Origin: Betaproteobacteria bacterium
Lineage (GTDB): Bacteria; Pseudomonadota; Gammaproteobacteria; Burkholderiales; SG8-39
DNA: 64,000 nt
NCBI GenBank assembly: GCA_009693235.1
Contig: SHXR01000002.1
Span: 37,957-101,956, forward strand
Reading direction: 5' to 3'
Every line of letters begins with the position of its first letter. Positions within the stretch are counted from its first letter, which is position 1. Under the pieces are notes generated by a model. The model ran no database searches, had not been told where the DNA came from, and saw nothing but the letters and a program-made list of their open reading frames with translations. Below are positions 45,596 through 54,518 of the stretch, piece after piece. Both the position numbers and the translations under genes were made by a program.

Positions 45596-47665
45596 TCAGC
45601 TCGCGAGCTTCGAAATATCGGCGACCTGATTCATCAGCCGATTGAGTCGTGTCAACAGCGCAAGTCGATTGTTGCGAAGTTTCGGATCTTCAGCATTGAC
45701 CAGCACCTTGTCGAAGAACGCATCGACGCGATCGCGGGCGTCGGCCAGCGATCGGAGCGCCGCCGCGAACTGCTGGGCGGCAATCTGTGCACCGACGGCA
45801 GGTTCCATCGCAACCAGCTGCTCGAATAGTGCGCGCTCCTCGACATCCGTCAGCAATTGTGGATCGATGGTGTCGGCGACGCCGGATTTCTTGAGAATAT
45901 TGCCGATGCGTTTGTTGGCGGCCGCAAGACTTACTGCCTGCGGTAGCTTGCGAAACGCGCGCACTGCGTCCAAGCGTGGGATAACCAGATCGATCCGCGC
46001 CGGCATTTGATCAACGACCGATTCAATTTCATCGGGTGCGAAGTCGCGATCGCGCAGGTAGGAGCGGAGGCGCTCGAGCATGAATTGATAAACATCGGTC
46101 TCGACCGACTGGTCGAGGATGCCACGGGCAAACCCGTCATGCGCGAAGCGCAGCAGTTCGGGTAGATCAAGCGGCAGGGCATGTTCGCTCAGGATGCGCA
46201 ACGCGCCTAGCGCCGCCCGGCGCAATGCGAACGGATCGCGGTCACCCGTCGGCGCCAAACCGATCCCGTAGATGCCCACCAGCGTGTCCAGTTTTTCTGC
46301 GAGGGCGACTGCATCGCCGACCGGGTGATCGGGGAGGGTGTCGCCCGCAAAGCGCGGGCGATAGTGCGTTTCGATGGCGCTCGCAACCAACGCGGCTTCC
46401 CCGTCATGCAAGGCGTAGTAACGCCCCATCGTCCCTTGCAGCTCGGGAAACTCGCCCACCATGCCGGTGAGTAAATCGGCTTTGCAGAGATGTCCCGCAA
46501 GGCGGGCAGCGCTCGTGTCGGTTTTCAGGAGCCCGGCAATCACTTCGGCGAGATGCTCAATCCGTGTCGTGCGCTCGAGCTGCGAACCGAGCTTGTTGTG
46601 ATACACGACGCCGGCCAGTTTCCCGACACTCTTGGCTAATCTTTCTTTGCGATCCTGGTCGAAAAAGAAGCGCGCATCAGAAAGGCGGGCACGCAGCACC
46701 CGCTCGTTGCCGCGCACGATAGCGGTGGCATCGGCAATCGCCATGTTGCTGACTAATAGAAAGCGATTCAGCAGCTTCTGCCTATCATCCACCAATGGAA
46801 AGTATTTCTGGTTCGCCTGCATGGTGAGAATGAGGCATTCCTGTGGGACCGCGAGAAAGGCGCTATCGAACGTGCCCGCATAGACGGCGGGCCACTCGAC
46901 CAACGCGGTCACTTCCTCGAACAACGCATCGTCCGCAGCGATCACGGCACCCTGCGCCGCCTCGCCAAGTAGCGCGCGGATCTTCTGCGCGCGTGCGGCA
47001 AAGCTTGCGATGACCTTGCCCTCGGTGGCGAGGCTTTCTTCATAGGCCTCTGCCTGACTTAATTGAATGTCTGCCCGGCCAAGGAACCGGTGGCCGCGGG
47101 TGGTGCGCCCGCTCGATTGACCCAGGATTTTGCCCGGAACGATCCGCTCGCCATGCAGCATGACCAGACCACAGACCGGGCGTACGAATTCGTAATCGGT
47201 ATCGCCCCAGCGCATCATTTTTGGGATGGGCAGTTTCTTCAGCGCAGCAGCGACCCTGTCAGCCAAGATTTCATCCAGCAGCGCGCCGGGCGCCATGGAC
47301 CGGTGAATAAAGACGTCCTGCTTGCCATCGTGCTGGCGCTCGAGTTGCTGGACCGTGACGCCTTGCTTTTTGGCGAAGCCCTGGAGCGCTTGCGATGGCG
47401 CACCATTGGCGTCAAGCCCGGCCTTGACCGATGGACCCTTGGCGACCACGATTCGATCGGGTGCCTTCGCCGCCACATCGCGGATCAATACGGCAAGTCT
47501 TCGTGGCGTGGCAAAGGCGGTGAAGGCGCCGGTGGCGGGCGTGAGCCCCTCCGTGCGCAGATCCTTCACCAACGCTTCGGCGAACGCATCGCCAAGGATC
47601 CTGAGCGACTTTGGCGGCAACTCTTCGGTAAGGAGTTCGATGAGCAGGCTGGCCGGCGTGCTCAT
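45596..47665 (-). CDS. glyS: Glycine-tRNA ligase beta subunit
   Basis: 689 residues, typical beta subunit of the bacterial heterotetrameric enzyme. It opens [33 protein letters not shown] and the C-terminal DALR-like anticodon-binding region ([21 protein letters not shown]) are conserved. The start overlaps the glyQ stop by four bases (ATGA), so both subunits are translationally coupled. Confidence 0.97.
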   Translation of the reverse strand: MSTPASLLIELLTEELPPKSLRILGDAFAEALVKDLRTEGLTPATGAFTAFATPRRLAVLIRDVAAKAPDRIVVAKGPSVKAGLDANGAPSQALQGFAKKQGVTVQQLERQHDGKQDVFIHRSMAPGALLDEILADRVAAALKKLPIPKMMRWGDTDYEFVRPVCGLVMLHGERIVPGKILGQSSGRTTRGHRFLGRADIQLSQAEAYEESLATEGKVIASFAARAQKIRALLGEAAQGAVIAADDALFEEVTALVEWPAVYAGTFDSAFLAVPQECLILTMQANQKYFPLVDDRQKLLNRFLLVSNMAIADATAIVRGNERVLRARLSDARFFFDQDRKERLAKSVGKLAGVVYHNKLGSQLERTTRIEHLAEVIAGLLKTDTSAARLAGHLCKADLLTGMVGEFPELQGTMGRYYALHDGEAALVASAIETHYRPRFAGDTLPDHPVGDAVALAEKLDTLVGIYGIGLAPTGDRDPFALRRAALGALRILSEHALPLDLPELLRFAHDGFARGILDQSVETDVYQFMLERLRSYLRDRDFAPDEIESVVDQMPARIDLVIPRLDAVRAFRKLPQAVSLAAANKRIGNILKKSGVADTIDPQLLTDVEERALFEQLVAMEPAVGAQIAAQQFAAALRSLADARDRVDAFFDKVLVNAEDPKLRNNRLALLTRLNRLMNQVADISKLAS

Positions 47666-48603
47666 GCGGGGATTCTTTTCAGCATGGGAAAGCCCAGCGC
47701 TTCGCGCGAAGCAAGGTAGGCCTGTGCCACTTGCCTAGCAAGTGCCCGCACTCGCCCGATGTACGCGGCACGCTCGGTGACCGAGATGGCGCCACGCGCA
47801 TCCAGCAAATTAAACGTATGCGAACACTTCATGACCATCTCGTACCCGGGCAGCGCAAGACCGGCTTCCATCAGACGCTTGGCCTCGCGTTCAAAATCGT
47901 TGAATTGACCGAGCAGCCACTTCACATCGCTGAATTCGAAGTTGTACTTCGACTGCTCCACCTCATTTTGGTGATAGACATCGCCGTAGGTCACACCGGG
48001 TGTCCACACCAAGTCGAAGATGTTTTCAACGCCTTGCAAATACATGGCGAGCCGTTCGACGCCATAGGTGATTTCACCCAGCACCGGCTTGCAGACGAGA
48101 CTGCCCACTTCCTGGAAGTAAGTGAACTGGGTGACTTCCATGCCATCCAGCCACACTTCCCAGCCAAGACCCCAGGCACCGAGCGTCGGCGATTCCCAAT
48201 CGTCTTCCACAAAGCGGATGTCGTGCTCACGCGGATTGATGCCGAGCGCTTCGAGGCTTTGAAGATACAGATTCTGAATGTTGGCCGGTGATGGTTTCAG
48301 GACCACTTGATACTGATAGTAGTGCTGCAATCGGTTCGGATTCTCGCCGTAGCGGCCATCTTTGGGGCGCCGCGACGGCTGCACGTACGCAGCCTTCCAT
48401 GGCTCCGGGCCGATCGCGCGAAGGAACGTTGCGGTGTGAAAGGTGCCCGCACCAACTTCCATGTCGTAGGGCTGCAGGAGCACGCAGCCTTGGCGGCTCC
48501 AATACGTTTGCAGAGTAAGAAGAATTTCTTGGAAGGACGGCACAGGGGGATTGGTTGTTCCGATGGAGCGCGATTCTACCGGCTTTGAGTCGCGCTGCAT
48601 CAT
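47662..48603 (-). CDS. glyQ: Glycine-tRNA ligase alpha subunit
   Basis: 313 residues. Class II synthetase core: [55 protein letters not shown] and [18 protein letters not shown] (motif 2 region). With GlyS it charges tRNA(Gly). Follows lnt by three bases on the same strand. Confidence 0.97.
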   Translation of the reverse strand: MMQRDSKPVESRSIGTTNPPVPSFQEILLTLQTYWSRQGCVLLQPYDMEVGAGTFHTATFLRAIGPEPWKAAYVQPSRRPKDGRYGENPNRLQHYYQYQVVLKPSPANIQNLYLQSLEALGINPREHDIRFVEDDWESPTLGAWGLGWEVWLDGMEVTQFTYFQEVGSLVCKPVLGEITYGVERLAMYLQGVENIFDLVWTPGVTYGDVYHQNEVEQSKYNFEFSDVKWLLGQFNDFEREAKRLMEAGLALPGYEMVMKCSHTFNLLDARGAISVTERAAYIGRVRALARQVAQAYLASREALGFPMLKRIPA

Positions 48604-48606
48604 GCG

Positions 48607-50079
48607 CTATCGATTCCTCGCGCGAGGTCGCCATGCGATCACGATAAGCGCCAGGGCAAGCGCGACGAGCACGATCCAATCCCCCAATCGCGCATACGGT
48701 GTGGCACCTTGGAAGCCTTGCACGAGACCAACTAGGACACCTTCGGTGAACGCGGGCAATGCCTGCACGAGACGTCCGCGTTCATCGATGATGGCGGTCA
48801 CGCCTGAGTTGGTGGCGCGCAGCATGTAGCGGCCGGCCTCCAGCGCGCGCATTCTTGCAATCTGCAAATGCTGCAGTGGGGCCAAGGAATCCCCAAACCA
48901 GGCGACATTGCTGACATTGACAAGAAGCGTTGCCGCCGGCAGCTGGCGGATGATTTCTCCGCCGAACGCATCCTCATAGCAAATATTGATGGCCACCTGC
49001 TCCCCGGCGACCGCCAGTGGCGTCTGCGTCGCCGGGCCGGGCGTAAAGTCGGAAAGCGGAATCGCGAGAATTTTTTCGATCCAACCAAATCCTGGCGGGA
49101 TGTATTCGCCAAACGGCACCAGATGCTGCTTGCTGTAGACCTGACTCGGTGCGGTACCGATTGAAACGATTGAGTTGAAGTACTGCGTCCGCCGATCGCC
49201 GGTAGGCAGGCCGATCAATACGTCGCCCTGATTGCTTTGCGCGTGGGCTTTGACGCGGTCAATGAACGTGGCGGGAATGCCTTCTGGAAATTGCGGAATG
49301 GCGGTTTCCGGGAGCACGATCAACCGCGCATTGGTTTGTTCGATGAGGCGCCCGTAGAGCGCAAGGGTGGATTCAAATCGTCCGGGTACGAATTTCATTT
49401 CCTGGGGTACGTTGCCCTGCAACAGTGCAACATCCAGGCCTGCTCCGGCCGGGGTGGTCCATTTGGTTTGCATGAGCAGGGCGCCGGCGCCGTAGACAAC
49501 GATACCGATGGCCACGGCAGCGATGCGTTGTCGCGCCGATCCGCGGACTACCAGGAACAGCAGCGCGGCTAGCAAAACCATCAACAGTGAAATGCCATAG
49601 ACGCCGACGATCGGCGCAAAGCCGGCGAGCGGCGTGTCGATTTGCGAATAACCCATCGAGAGCCATGGAAAGCCGGACAGGAACCATCCGCGCAGCCATT
49701 CGCAGCTGGCCCACATGCAAGGAACCATGACCAGTGCAACGGCGGGTCGCTTGACGTCCCAGCGCGCACAGAGGAAGCCCACTACACCCGGATAAAGCGC
49801 CAAGATGAGGCAAAACGCCAACGTTGCGATAGCGGCCAAGGGCGCCGGCATCATGCCAAAGGTATGCAGGCTTACATAGACCCAGCTCACGCCGGCGAGA
49901 AAATGGCCAAGGCCGAAATAAAAGCCAAGCAATGCGGCAGCTCGTGGTGTTGGATGCACGGCCCACAACCCAATGAGCCCAGTGAGCGAGAGAATCGGCA
50001 GTGGCCAGAGCGCGAACGGGGCAAAACCCAAGACGGCCAGCGCGCCCAAGAGCGCCGCCAAGGCGTACGAACGTTTCAA
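48607..50079 (-). CDS. lnt: Apolipoprotein N-acyltransferase
   Basis: 490 residues. Six to eight N-terminal membrane helices are followed by a periplasmic nitrilase-like domain with the catalytic Glu (LPETAIPQFP), Lys (SKQHLVPFGEYIP) and Cys (NICYEDAFG), and a C-terminal helix (WIVLVALALALIVIAW). Lnt adds the third acyl chain to lipoproteins. It begins with TTG overlapping the corC stop (TTGA). Confidence 0.96.
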   Translation of the reverse strand: MKRSYALAALLGALAVLGFAPFALWPLPILSLTGLIGLWAVHPTPRAAALLGFYFGLGHFLAGVSWVYVSLHTFGMMPAPLAAIATLAFCLILALYPGVVGFLCARWDVKRPAVALVMVPCMWASCEWLRGWFLSGFPWLSMGYSQIDTPLAGFAPIVGVYGISLLMVLLAALLFLVVRGSARQRIAAVAIGIVVYGAGALLMQTKWTTPAGAGLDVALLQGNVPQEMKFVPGRFESTLALYGRLIEQTNARLIVLPETAIPQFPEGIPATFIDRVKAHAQSNQGDVLIGLPTGDRRTQYFNSIVSIGTAPSQVYSKQHLVPFGEYIPPGFGWIEKILAIPLSDFTPGPATQTPLAVAGEQVAINICYEDAFGGEIIRQLPAATLLVNVSNVAWFGDSLAPLQHLQIARMRALEAGRYMLRATNSGVTAIIDERGRLVQALPAFTEGVLVGLVQGFQGATPYARLGDWIVLVALALALIVIAWRPRARNR

Positions 50080-50915
50080 GCTTCGCTGGCGGCTAGCCGC
50101 TCGACTTGCAAGGCATGCACGCGACGCGAGTCGGCACGCCGGATGGTAAAGCGCAACTGGTCGATGGTGACGCGCTCACCGCGCTTTGGCAGGCGCCCGA
50201 AGCTTGCGATGATCATGCCCCCCACCGTGTCGTACTGGTCGCTGGTGAATTGCGTACCGAAGTGCTCGTTGAAATCATCAAGGGTCGTCTGCGCCTTGAC
50301 GCGATAGGCGCCGGTGGCCTCGGTAATGATGTTGTCGTCCACTTCGTCGAAATCATATTCGTCGTCGATTTCACCGACGATCTGCTCCAGCACATCCTCG
50401 ATGGTAACGAGGCCGGCGACGCCGCCATACTCGTCGACCACGATTGCCATGTGGTTGCGGCTGGTGCGAAACTCGCGCAGCAGCACATTGAGCGGCTTTG
50501 ACTCGGGAACGAAGACGGCCGGGCGCAGCATCTCGCGCACGCTGAACTCTTCTTCGCCCGCGTAGTACCTGAGGAGATCTTTGGCGAGCAGAATGCCGAT
50601 GACGCGATCGCGATCCCGATCGACCACCGGAAATCGCGAATGGGCCGTCGCGATCACCGAAGGAATGAAGGTATCCGGTGTTTCATTGACGTCGATGATG
50701 TCCATCTGCACGCGCGGGATCATGACGTCCCGCACCGTGAGCTCCGACATCTGCAACGCACCTTCCACCATCGACAGGGCATCGGCATCGAGAAGATTGC
50801 GCTCGTACGCCGAATGAAGGAGCGCCAGCAGCTGCTCGCGATCTTCCGGTTCGCGCAAAATCCAAGCAGAGAGCCGCTCGAGCAACGACGGATGTTGTTT
50901 TTGCGCTTCTTCCAT
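50076..50915 (-). CDS. corC: CorC/HlyC-type CBS-domain protein
   Basis: 279 residues without membrane helices: two CBS domains (VRDVMIPRVQMDIID, ...REMLRPAVFVPES) and a C-terminal CorC/HlyC transporter-associated domain (YRVKAQTTLDDFNEHFGT). Its relatives (YbeX) are linked to Mg/Co efflux and ribosome maturation. Position between ybeY and lnt is the conserved order. Confidence 0.93.
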   Translation of the reverse strand: MEEAQKQHPSLLERLSAWILREPEDREQLLALLHSAYERNLLDADALSMVEGALQMSELTVRDVMIPRVQMDIIDVNETPDTFIPSVIATAHSRFPVVDRDRDRVIGILLAKDLLRYYAGEEEFSVREMLRPAVFVPESKPLNVLLREFRTSRNHMAIVVDEYGGVAGLVTIEDVLEQIVGEIDDEYDFDEVDDNIITEATGAYRVKAQTTLDDFNEHFGTQFTSDQYDTVGGMIIASFGRLPKRGERVTIDQLRFTIRRADSRRVHALQVERLAASEA

Positions 50916-50961
50916 TAGGGTGCAGACTTACTTGGCGTTGGAGCCGGTGTCCCAGCGGCGC

Positions 50962-51426
50962 TCAAATCGGCGTGTAGGGATCAGAATACCCGAGTCCGGC
51001 CAGAATCTCTTGTTCAAGGCCTTCCATGCGCTTTGCTGCGACCGGTCGCAGATGGTCATGACCTTGTAGATGAAGGAGTCCATGGATGACCAGATGCGCA
51101 TAGTGGGCGCGTAAAGTCTTTCGCTGCGCACGCGCTTCCTTGGCGACCACTGCCGCGCATAACACGATATCACCAGCGGTAATCCTGCCACCTCGGGCGC
51201 CCGGCTTGTCACGGCCCGTTTCAGCATAGGAAAAGGTTAGGACGTTGGTAGCGTAATCGCGGCCACGATATCGCTTATTCAATGCGCGCCCTTCAATCGT
51301 ACCCACAAACCGGACGGTGATGCGATGCGCGCCGGTTGCCGCGGCCCACCGTTGGAGCGAGCGACGATGCGGAAGACCACGTCGATTGGGTAGCGCGTAT
51401 TGAATGACGAGTTCGGATGCCTCCAC
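50962..51426 (-). CDS. ybeY: Endoribonuclease YbeY, rRNA maturation factor
   Basis: 154 residues from GTG at 51426 (MEASELVIQYALPNRRG), preceded by GGGAAG. The zinc motif is HLVIHGLLHLQGHDH (H3 signature), and the conserved NVLTFSYAE and GDIVLCAAVVAKEA segments are present. YbeY processes 16S rRNA ends and aids ribosome quality control. The longer ORF start at 51672 overlaps phoH in another frame and is rejected. Confidence 0.93.
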   Translation of the reverse strand: MEASELVIQYALPNRRGLPHRRSLQRWAAATGAHRITVRFVGTIEGRALNKRYRGRDYATNVLTFSYAETGRDKPGARGGRITAGDIVLCAAVVAKEARAQRKTLRAHYAHLVIHGLLHLQGHDHLRPVAAKRMEGLEQEILAGLGYSDPYTPI

Positions 51427-51481
51427 GGTCTGGTTTCTTCCCGGCGGGCGAGTGGTCGACGATCTTTCCGTGGCGCAGGCG

Positions 51482-52516
51482 TTAGCGTCCACGCGCTGCG
51501 TCGCGCGTTGTATCGTTATCATCGCCGCGTTTCTCGTCTTCTTCATAGGCGGTGACGATACGCTGCACCAGCGGATGCCGCACCACGTCCTCGGATTGGA
51601 ATTGTGTGAAGGCGATGCCCCGGACGTTCGCGAGAATGCGCTGCGCTTCGATGAGGCCGCTTTTCTGGCCACGCGGGAGATCGATCTGCGTCACATCGCC
51701 GGTAATCACCGCTTTTGACCCAAAACCGATCCGGGTCAGAAACATTTTCATCTGCTCAGGCGTGGTGTTTTGCGCCTCATCGAGGATGATGAACGCCTGA
51801 TTCAAGGTGCGCCCGCGCATGAATGCAAGCGGTGCGATTTCGATGGTCGAGCGTTCGAACAATTTGCTGACCTTCTCATAGCCCATCAGATCGTACAGCG
51901 CGTCATAGAGGGGCCGCAAATAGGGGTCCACCTTTTGCACGAGATCGCCGGGCAAGAACCCCAGGCGTTCGCCGGCTTCGACCGCAGGGCGTACGAGTAC
52001 GCAGCGCTTGACCGAATCGCGCTCCAGCGCATCCACCGCGCAAGCCACCGCGAGATAGGTCTTGCCGGTACCGGCCGGCCCGACCCCGAACGCGATGTCG
52101 TGCTCGAAAATATTCTTCAGGTACTCGCGTTGCCTGGGGGTTCGCCCATGCAAATCGGGCTTTCTCGTCATGAGCGCAGGCATTTCCGCATCGACCGCCA
52201 GCCTGAGGTCCTTCCGCGCAGGAATGCGCGGCCCGTTCCCGTTATTTGGCATCTGCAGAAATTCAACCAGCCCAAGTTGGATGTCATCGACCGTCAAGGT
52301 GCCGGCCGCCGTTGTGTAGAAATTTTCCAGCAGCTTGGCGGCGCGGGCCGCCTGCTTGGCGTCGCCGTGCAAGGTGAAGCGCTCGCCGCGCCTGGCGATC
52401 GAAACATCGAAGGCGGTTTCAATCTGACGAATATTCTGATCCAGTGCGCCGCACAGATTCGCGAGGCGCTCGTTGTCAAGCGGTACGAGGTGCAAATCGA
52501 CGGTAGCGCCTCTCAA
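51482..52516 (-). CDS. phoH: PhoH-like ATPase (YbeZ)
   Basis: 344 residues with a KH-like N-terminal segment and a PhoH ATPase domain: Walker A GPAGTGKT at residues 146-153, [40 protein letters not shown] (Walker B) and [15 protein letters not shown]. It works next to YbeY in RNA metabolism. It starts with TTG overlapping the miaB stop (TTGA). Confidence 0.94.
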   Translation of the reverse strand: MRGATVDLHLVPLDNERLANLCGALDQNIRQIETAFDVSIARRGERFTLHGDAKQAARAAKLLENFYTTAAGTLTVDDIQLGLVEFLQMPNNGNGPRIPARKDLRLAVDAEMPALMTRKPDLHGRTPRQREYLKNIFEHDIAFGVGPAGTGKTYLAVACAVDALERDSVKRCVLVRPAVEAGERLGFLPGDLVQKVDPYLRPLYDALYDLMGYEKVSKLFERSTIEIAPLAFMRGRTLNQAFIILDEAQNTTPEQMKMFLTRIGFGSKAVITGDVTQIDLPRGQKSGLIEAQRILANVRGIAFTQFQSEDVVRHPLVQRIVTAYEEDEKRGDDNDTTRDAARGR

Positions 52517-53865
52517 TGGGATGATCCCTTGTCTTGGACGGTGGTCGGCAGATAGCCACGCAGTGTATGGGAGCGCACGCTCTCGATGATGACATCGGCG
52601 AACTCTCCGAGGAGCTGACGATCACCGGCGAAATTGACGACGCGATTGTTGTCGGTGCGACCAGCCAATTCGACGGGATTGCGCGTGGATGGCGCGTCGA
52701 TCAGCACGCGCTGCGTCGTGCCCACCATCGATTCACTCACTTGCCGCGCGCCCGCATCGATGCGCATCTGTAATCGTTGCAGGCGCTCCAGTTTGACTGC
52801 ATGCGGTGTTTCATCCACGAGGTCGGCGGCCGGCGTGCCCGGGCGGGGGCTATACAGAAAACTGAAGGATGCATCGAAGCCGACTGCATCGATAAGCTGC
52901 ATCGTCAAATCGAAATCGCCCGCCGATTCACCGGGAAATCCGACGATGAAATCCGCGGTGATCGATACATCAGAGCGTATCTTGCGCAGTCGCCGGATGA
53001 TCGACTTGTATTCGAGCGCGGTGTAGCCGCGTTTCATGGCCGCGAGTATGCGATCCGATCCGGATTGCACCGGCAGATGCACGTGCGACACCAGCTTGTC
53101 CAGGCGAGCGTACACATCGATGAGTCGCTGGGTGAATTCTCTTGGATGGGACGTTGTGTAGCGAATGCGCGCAATGCCATCGACGGCCGCGACATATTCG
53201 AGGAGAGCGGCGAAATCGTCGGCGGTATCACCCTCGATCCGACCGCGCCAGGCATTGACGTTCTGTCCAAGCAGCGTCACTTCCTTCACGCCTTGTTCGG
53301 CAAGATCGACGATGTCGGCCATGATGTCATCAAACGGTCGCGACACTTCCTCGCCGCGCGTATAGGGCACGACGCAGAAGCTGCAGTACTTGCTGCAGCC
53401 TTCCATGATCGACACGAACGCCGCCGGACCCTCGATGTGTGGCAACGGCAGATTGTCGAATTTCTCGATCGCCGGAAAGGAAATGTCGATCTGCGGCACC
53501 CCGGACTGGGTTCGGCTTGCGAGCATGGCTGGCAAGCGGTGAATCGTTTGCGGGCCGAAGACGAGATCCACATAGGGCGCGCGCGCGACGATGTTGCTGC
53601 CTTCCTGGCTGGCGACGCAACCGCCGACACCGATTACAACATCGGGCCGCGCCTGTTTGAATGGGCGCACCCGACCCAGGTCGGAAAACACTTTTTCCTG
53701 CGCCTTTTCGCGCACCGAACAGGTATTGAACAGGATGACGTCGGCAATGGCGGGATCGTCGATGCGCTCGAAGCCGCCTGATGCATGCAGGATATCGGCC
53801 ATTTTTTCCGAGTCATACTCGTTCATCTGGCAGCCGTACGTCTTGATGTACAGCTTTTTGGTCAC
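52513..53865 (-). CDS. miaB: tRNA-2-methylthio-N6-dimethylallyladenosine synthase
   Basis: 450 residues. The N-terminal MTTase domain has Cys12, Cys49 and Cys83 ([31 protein letters not shown]) for the auxiliary 4Fe-4S cluster. The radical-SAM cluster Cys157, Cys161 and Cys164 lie in [17 protein letters not shown], and a TRAM domain follows. MiaB thiomethylates A37 in tRNAs reading UNN codons. It begins with GTG overlapping the upstream gene's stop. Confidence 0.97.
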   Translation of the reverse strand: MTKKLYIKTYGCQMNEYDSEKMADILHASGGFERIDDPAIADVILFNTCSVREKAQEKVFSDLGRVRPFKQARPDVVIGVGGCVASQEGSNIVARAPYVDLVFGPQTIHRLPAMLASRTQSGVPQIDISFPAIEKFDNLPLPHIEGPAAFVSIMEGCSKYCSFCVVPYTRGEEVSRPFDDIMADIVDLAEQGVKEVTLLGQNVNAWRGRIEGDTADDFAALLEYVAAVDGIARIRYTTSHPREFTQRLIDVYARLDKLVSHVHLPVQSGSDRILAAMKRGYTALEYKSIIRRLRKIRSDVSITADFIVGFPGESAGDFDLTMQLIDAVGFDASFSFLYSPRPGTPAADLVDETPHAVKLERLQRLQMRIDAGARQVSESMVGTTQRVLIDAPSTRNPVELAGRTDNNRVVNFAGDRQLLGEFADVIIESVRSHTLRGYLPTTVQDKGSSH

Positions 53866-54230
53866 TGCGGCGCCTGGGGAATCGCGGGCACTGCAAAGGT
53901 ACCGAGGGGCAGTGACGTTGGCACGCGATTCGGTGGAGTGGGATCGGTGCGATCGGCTTCAGCTTTTGTCAGCACCCACATACGATCGATCTGCCGATTG
54001 ACATCGAGCGAAAATCGCACGATCGAGCCGGGCGGGATCGCCTGGGGGACGATGAACAGGTTGTCCGTATTCCAGATGCGGACATTGGCGGACAGCTCGG
54101 TCGGCACGCCATTTACGATCACGCGCAATTCAGACAGATGGGTGACCGTTCCACGGACGGCGTCGGCAGGTAGCGTTCGCGCCAATTGTGCCAGCACGGA
54201 TACATTCATCAGCGCTAGCCCGGCGCTCAT
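53862..54230 (-). CDS. Small predicted secreted protein, unknown function
   Basis: 122 residues. The N-terminus ([22 protein letters not shown]) may be a signal peptide with a short n-region. The body is beta-rich ([41 protein letters not shown]), reminiscent of an OB-like fold, and ends in a proline-rich tail. I do not recognise the family. It overlaps miaB by four bases (GTGA), so it is co-translated with it, and is the first gene of the run downstream of a tRNA. AAGGG eight bases before the ATG supports the start. Confidence 0.7.
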   Translation of the reverse strand: MSAGLALMNVSVLAQLARTLPADAVRGTVTHLSELRVIVNGVPTELSANVRIWNTDNLFIVPQAIPPGSIVRFSLDVNRQIDRMWVLTKAEADRTDPTPPNRVPTSLPLGTFAVPAIPQAPQ

Positions 54231-54302
54231 GAGGAGGGCCCTTACAACCGTGCCTGTTCGATCTGTGAAGATACGTCAAGTCCTTGAAACAATAAAGAAT
54301 TA

Positions 54303-54379
54303 TGGTGGCGAATCAGGGACTCGAACCCCGGACAAACGGATTATGATTCCGCTGCTCTAACCAGCTGAGCTAATTCGCC
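54303..54379 (-). tRNA. tRNA-Met (CAT), probably elongator
   Basis: 77 bases including an encoded CCA. The acceptor stem GGCGAAT/ATTCGCC is a perfect 7-base pair, the D stem is GCTC/GAGC, the anticodon stem GCGGA/TCCGT with loop ATCATAA (anticodon CAT) and the T arm CGGGG-TTCGAGT-CCCTG. The first pair is G-C, so it is not the initiator tRNA, whose first pair is unpaired C-A. A lysidine-modified tRNA-Ile2, which also has CAT in the gene, cannot be fully excluded. Confidence 0.95.
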
Positions 54380-54422
54380 ACGGTCGATATCGCAACGCTC
54401 TGCGTCATCAACGAGGGGCCGG

Positions 54423-54452
54423 ATTATCAGAGCCCGCCAGAACGCGTGTCAA
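54423..54452 (-). promoter_or_regulatory. Sigma-70 promoter of the tRNA with GC-rich discriminator
   Basis: On the minus strand TTGACA (54452-54447) is followed after 17 to 18 bases by TGATAAT (54429-54423). The next bases are CCGGCCCC, a GC-rich discriminator typical of stringently controlled stable-RNA promoters. The start would lie about 35 to 40 bases before the mature tRNA end. Confidence 0.6.
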
Positions 54453-54518
54453 GCACCATTGGTCGATGCCATCTGTTTGCCTGGACCGTTCCGCGGCGCC
54501 GGCTCGCCGCGGGAGGCG

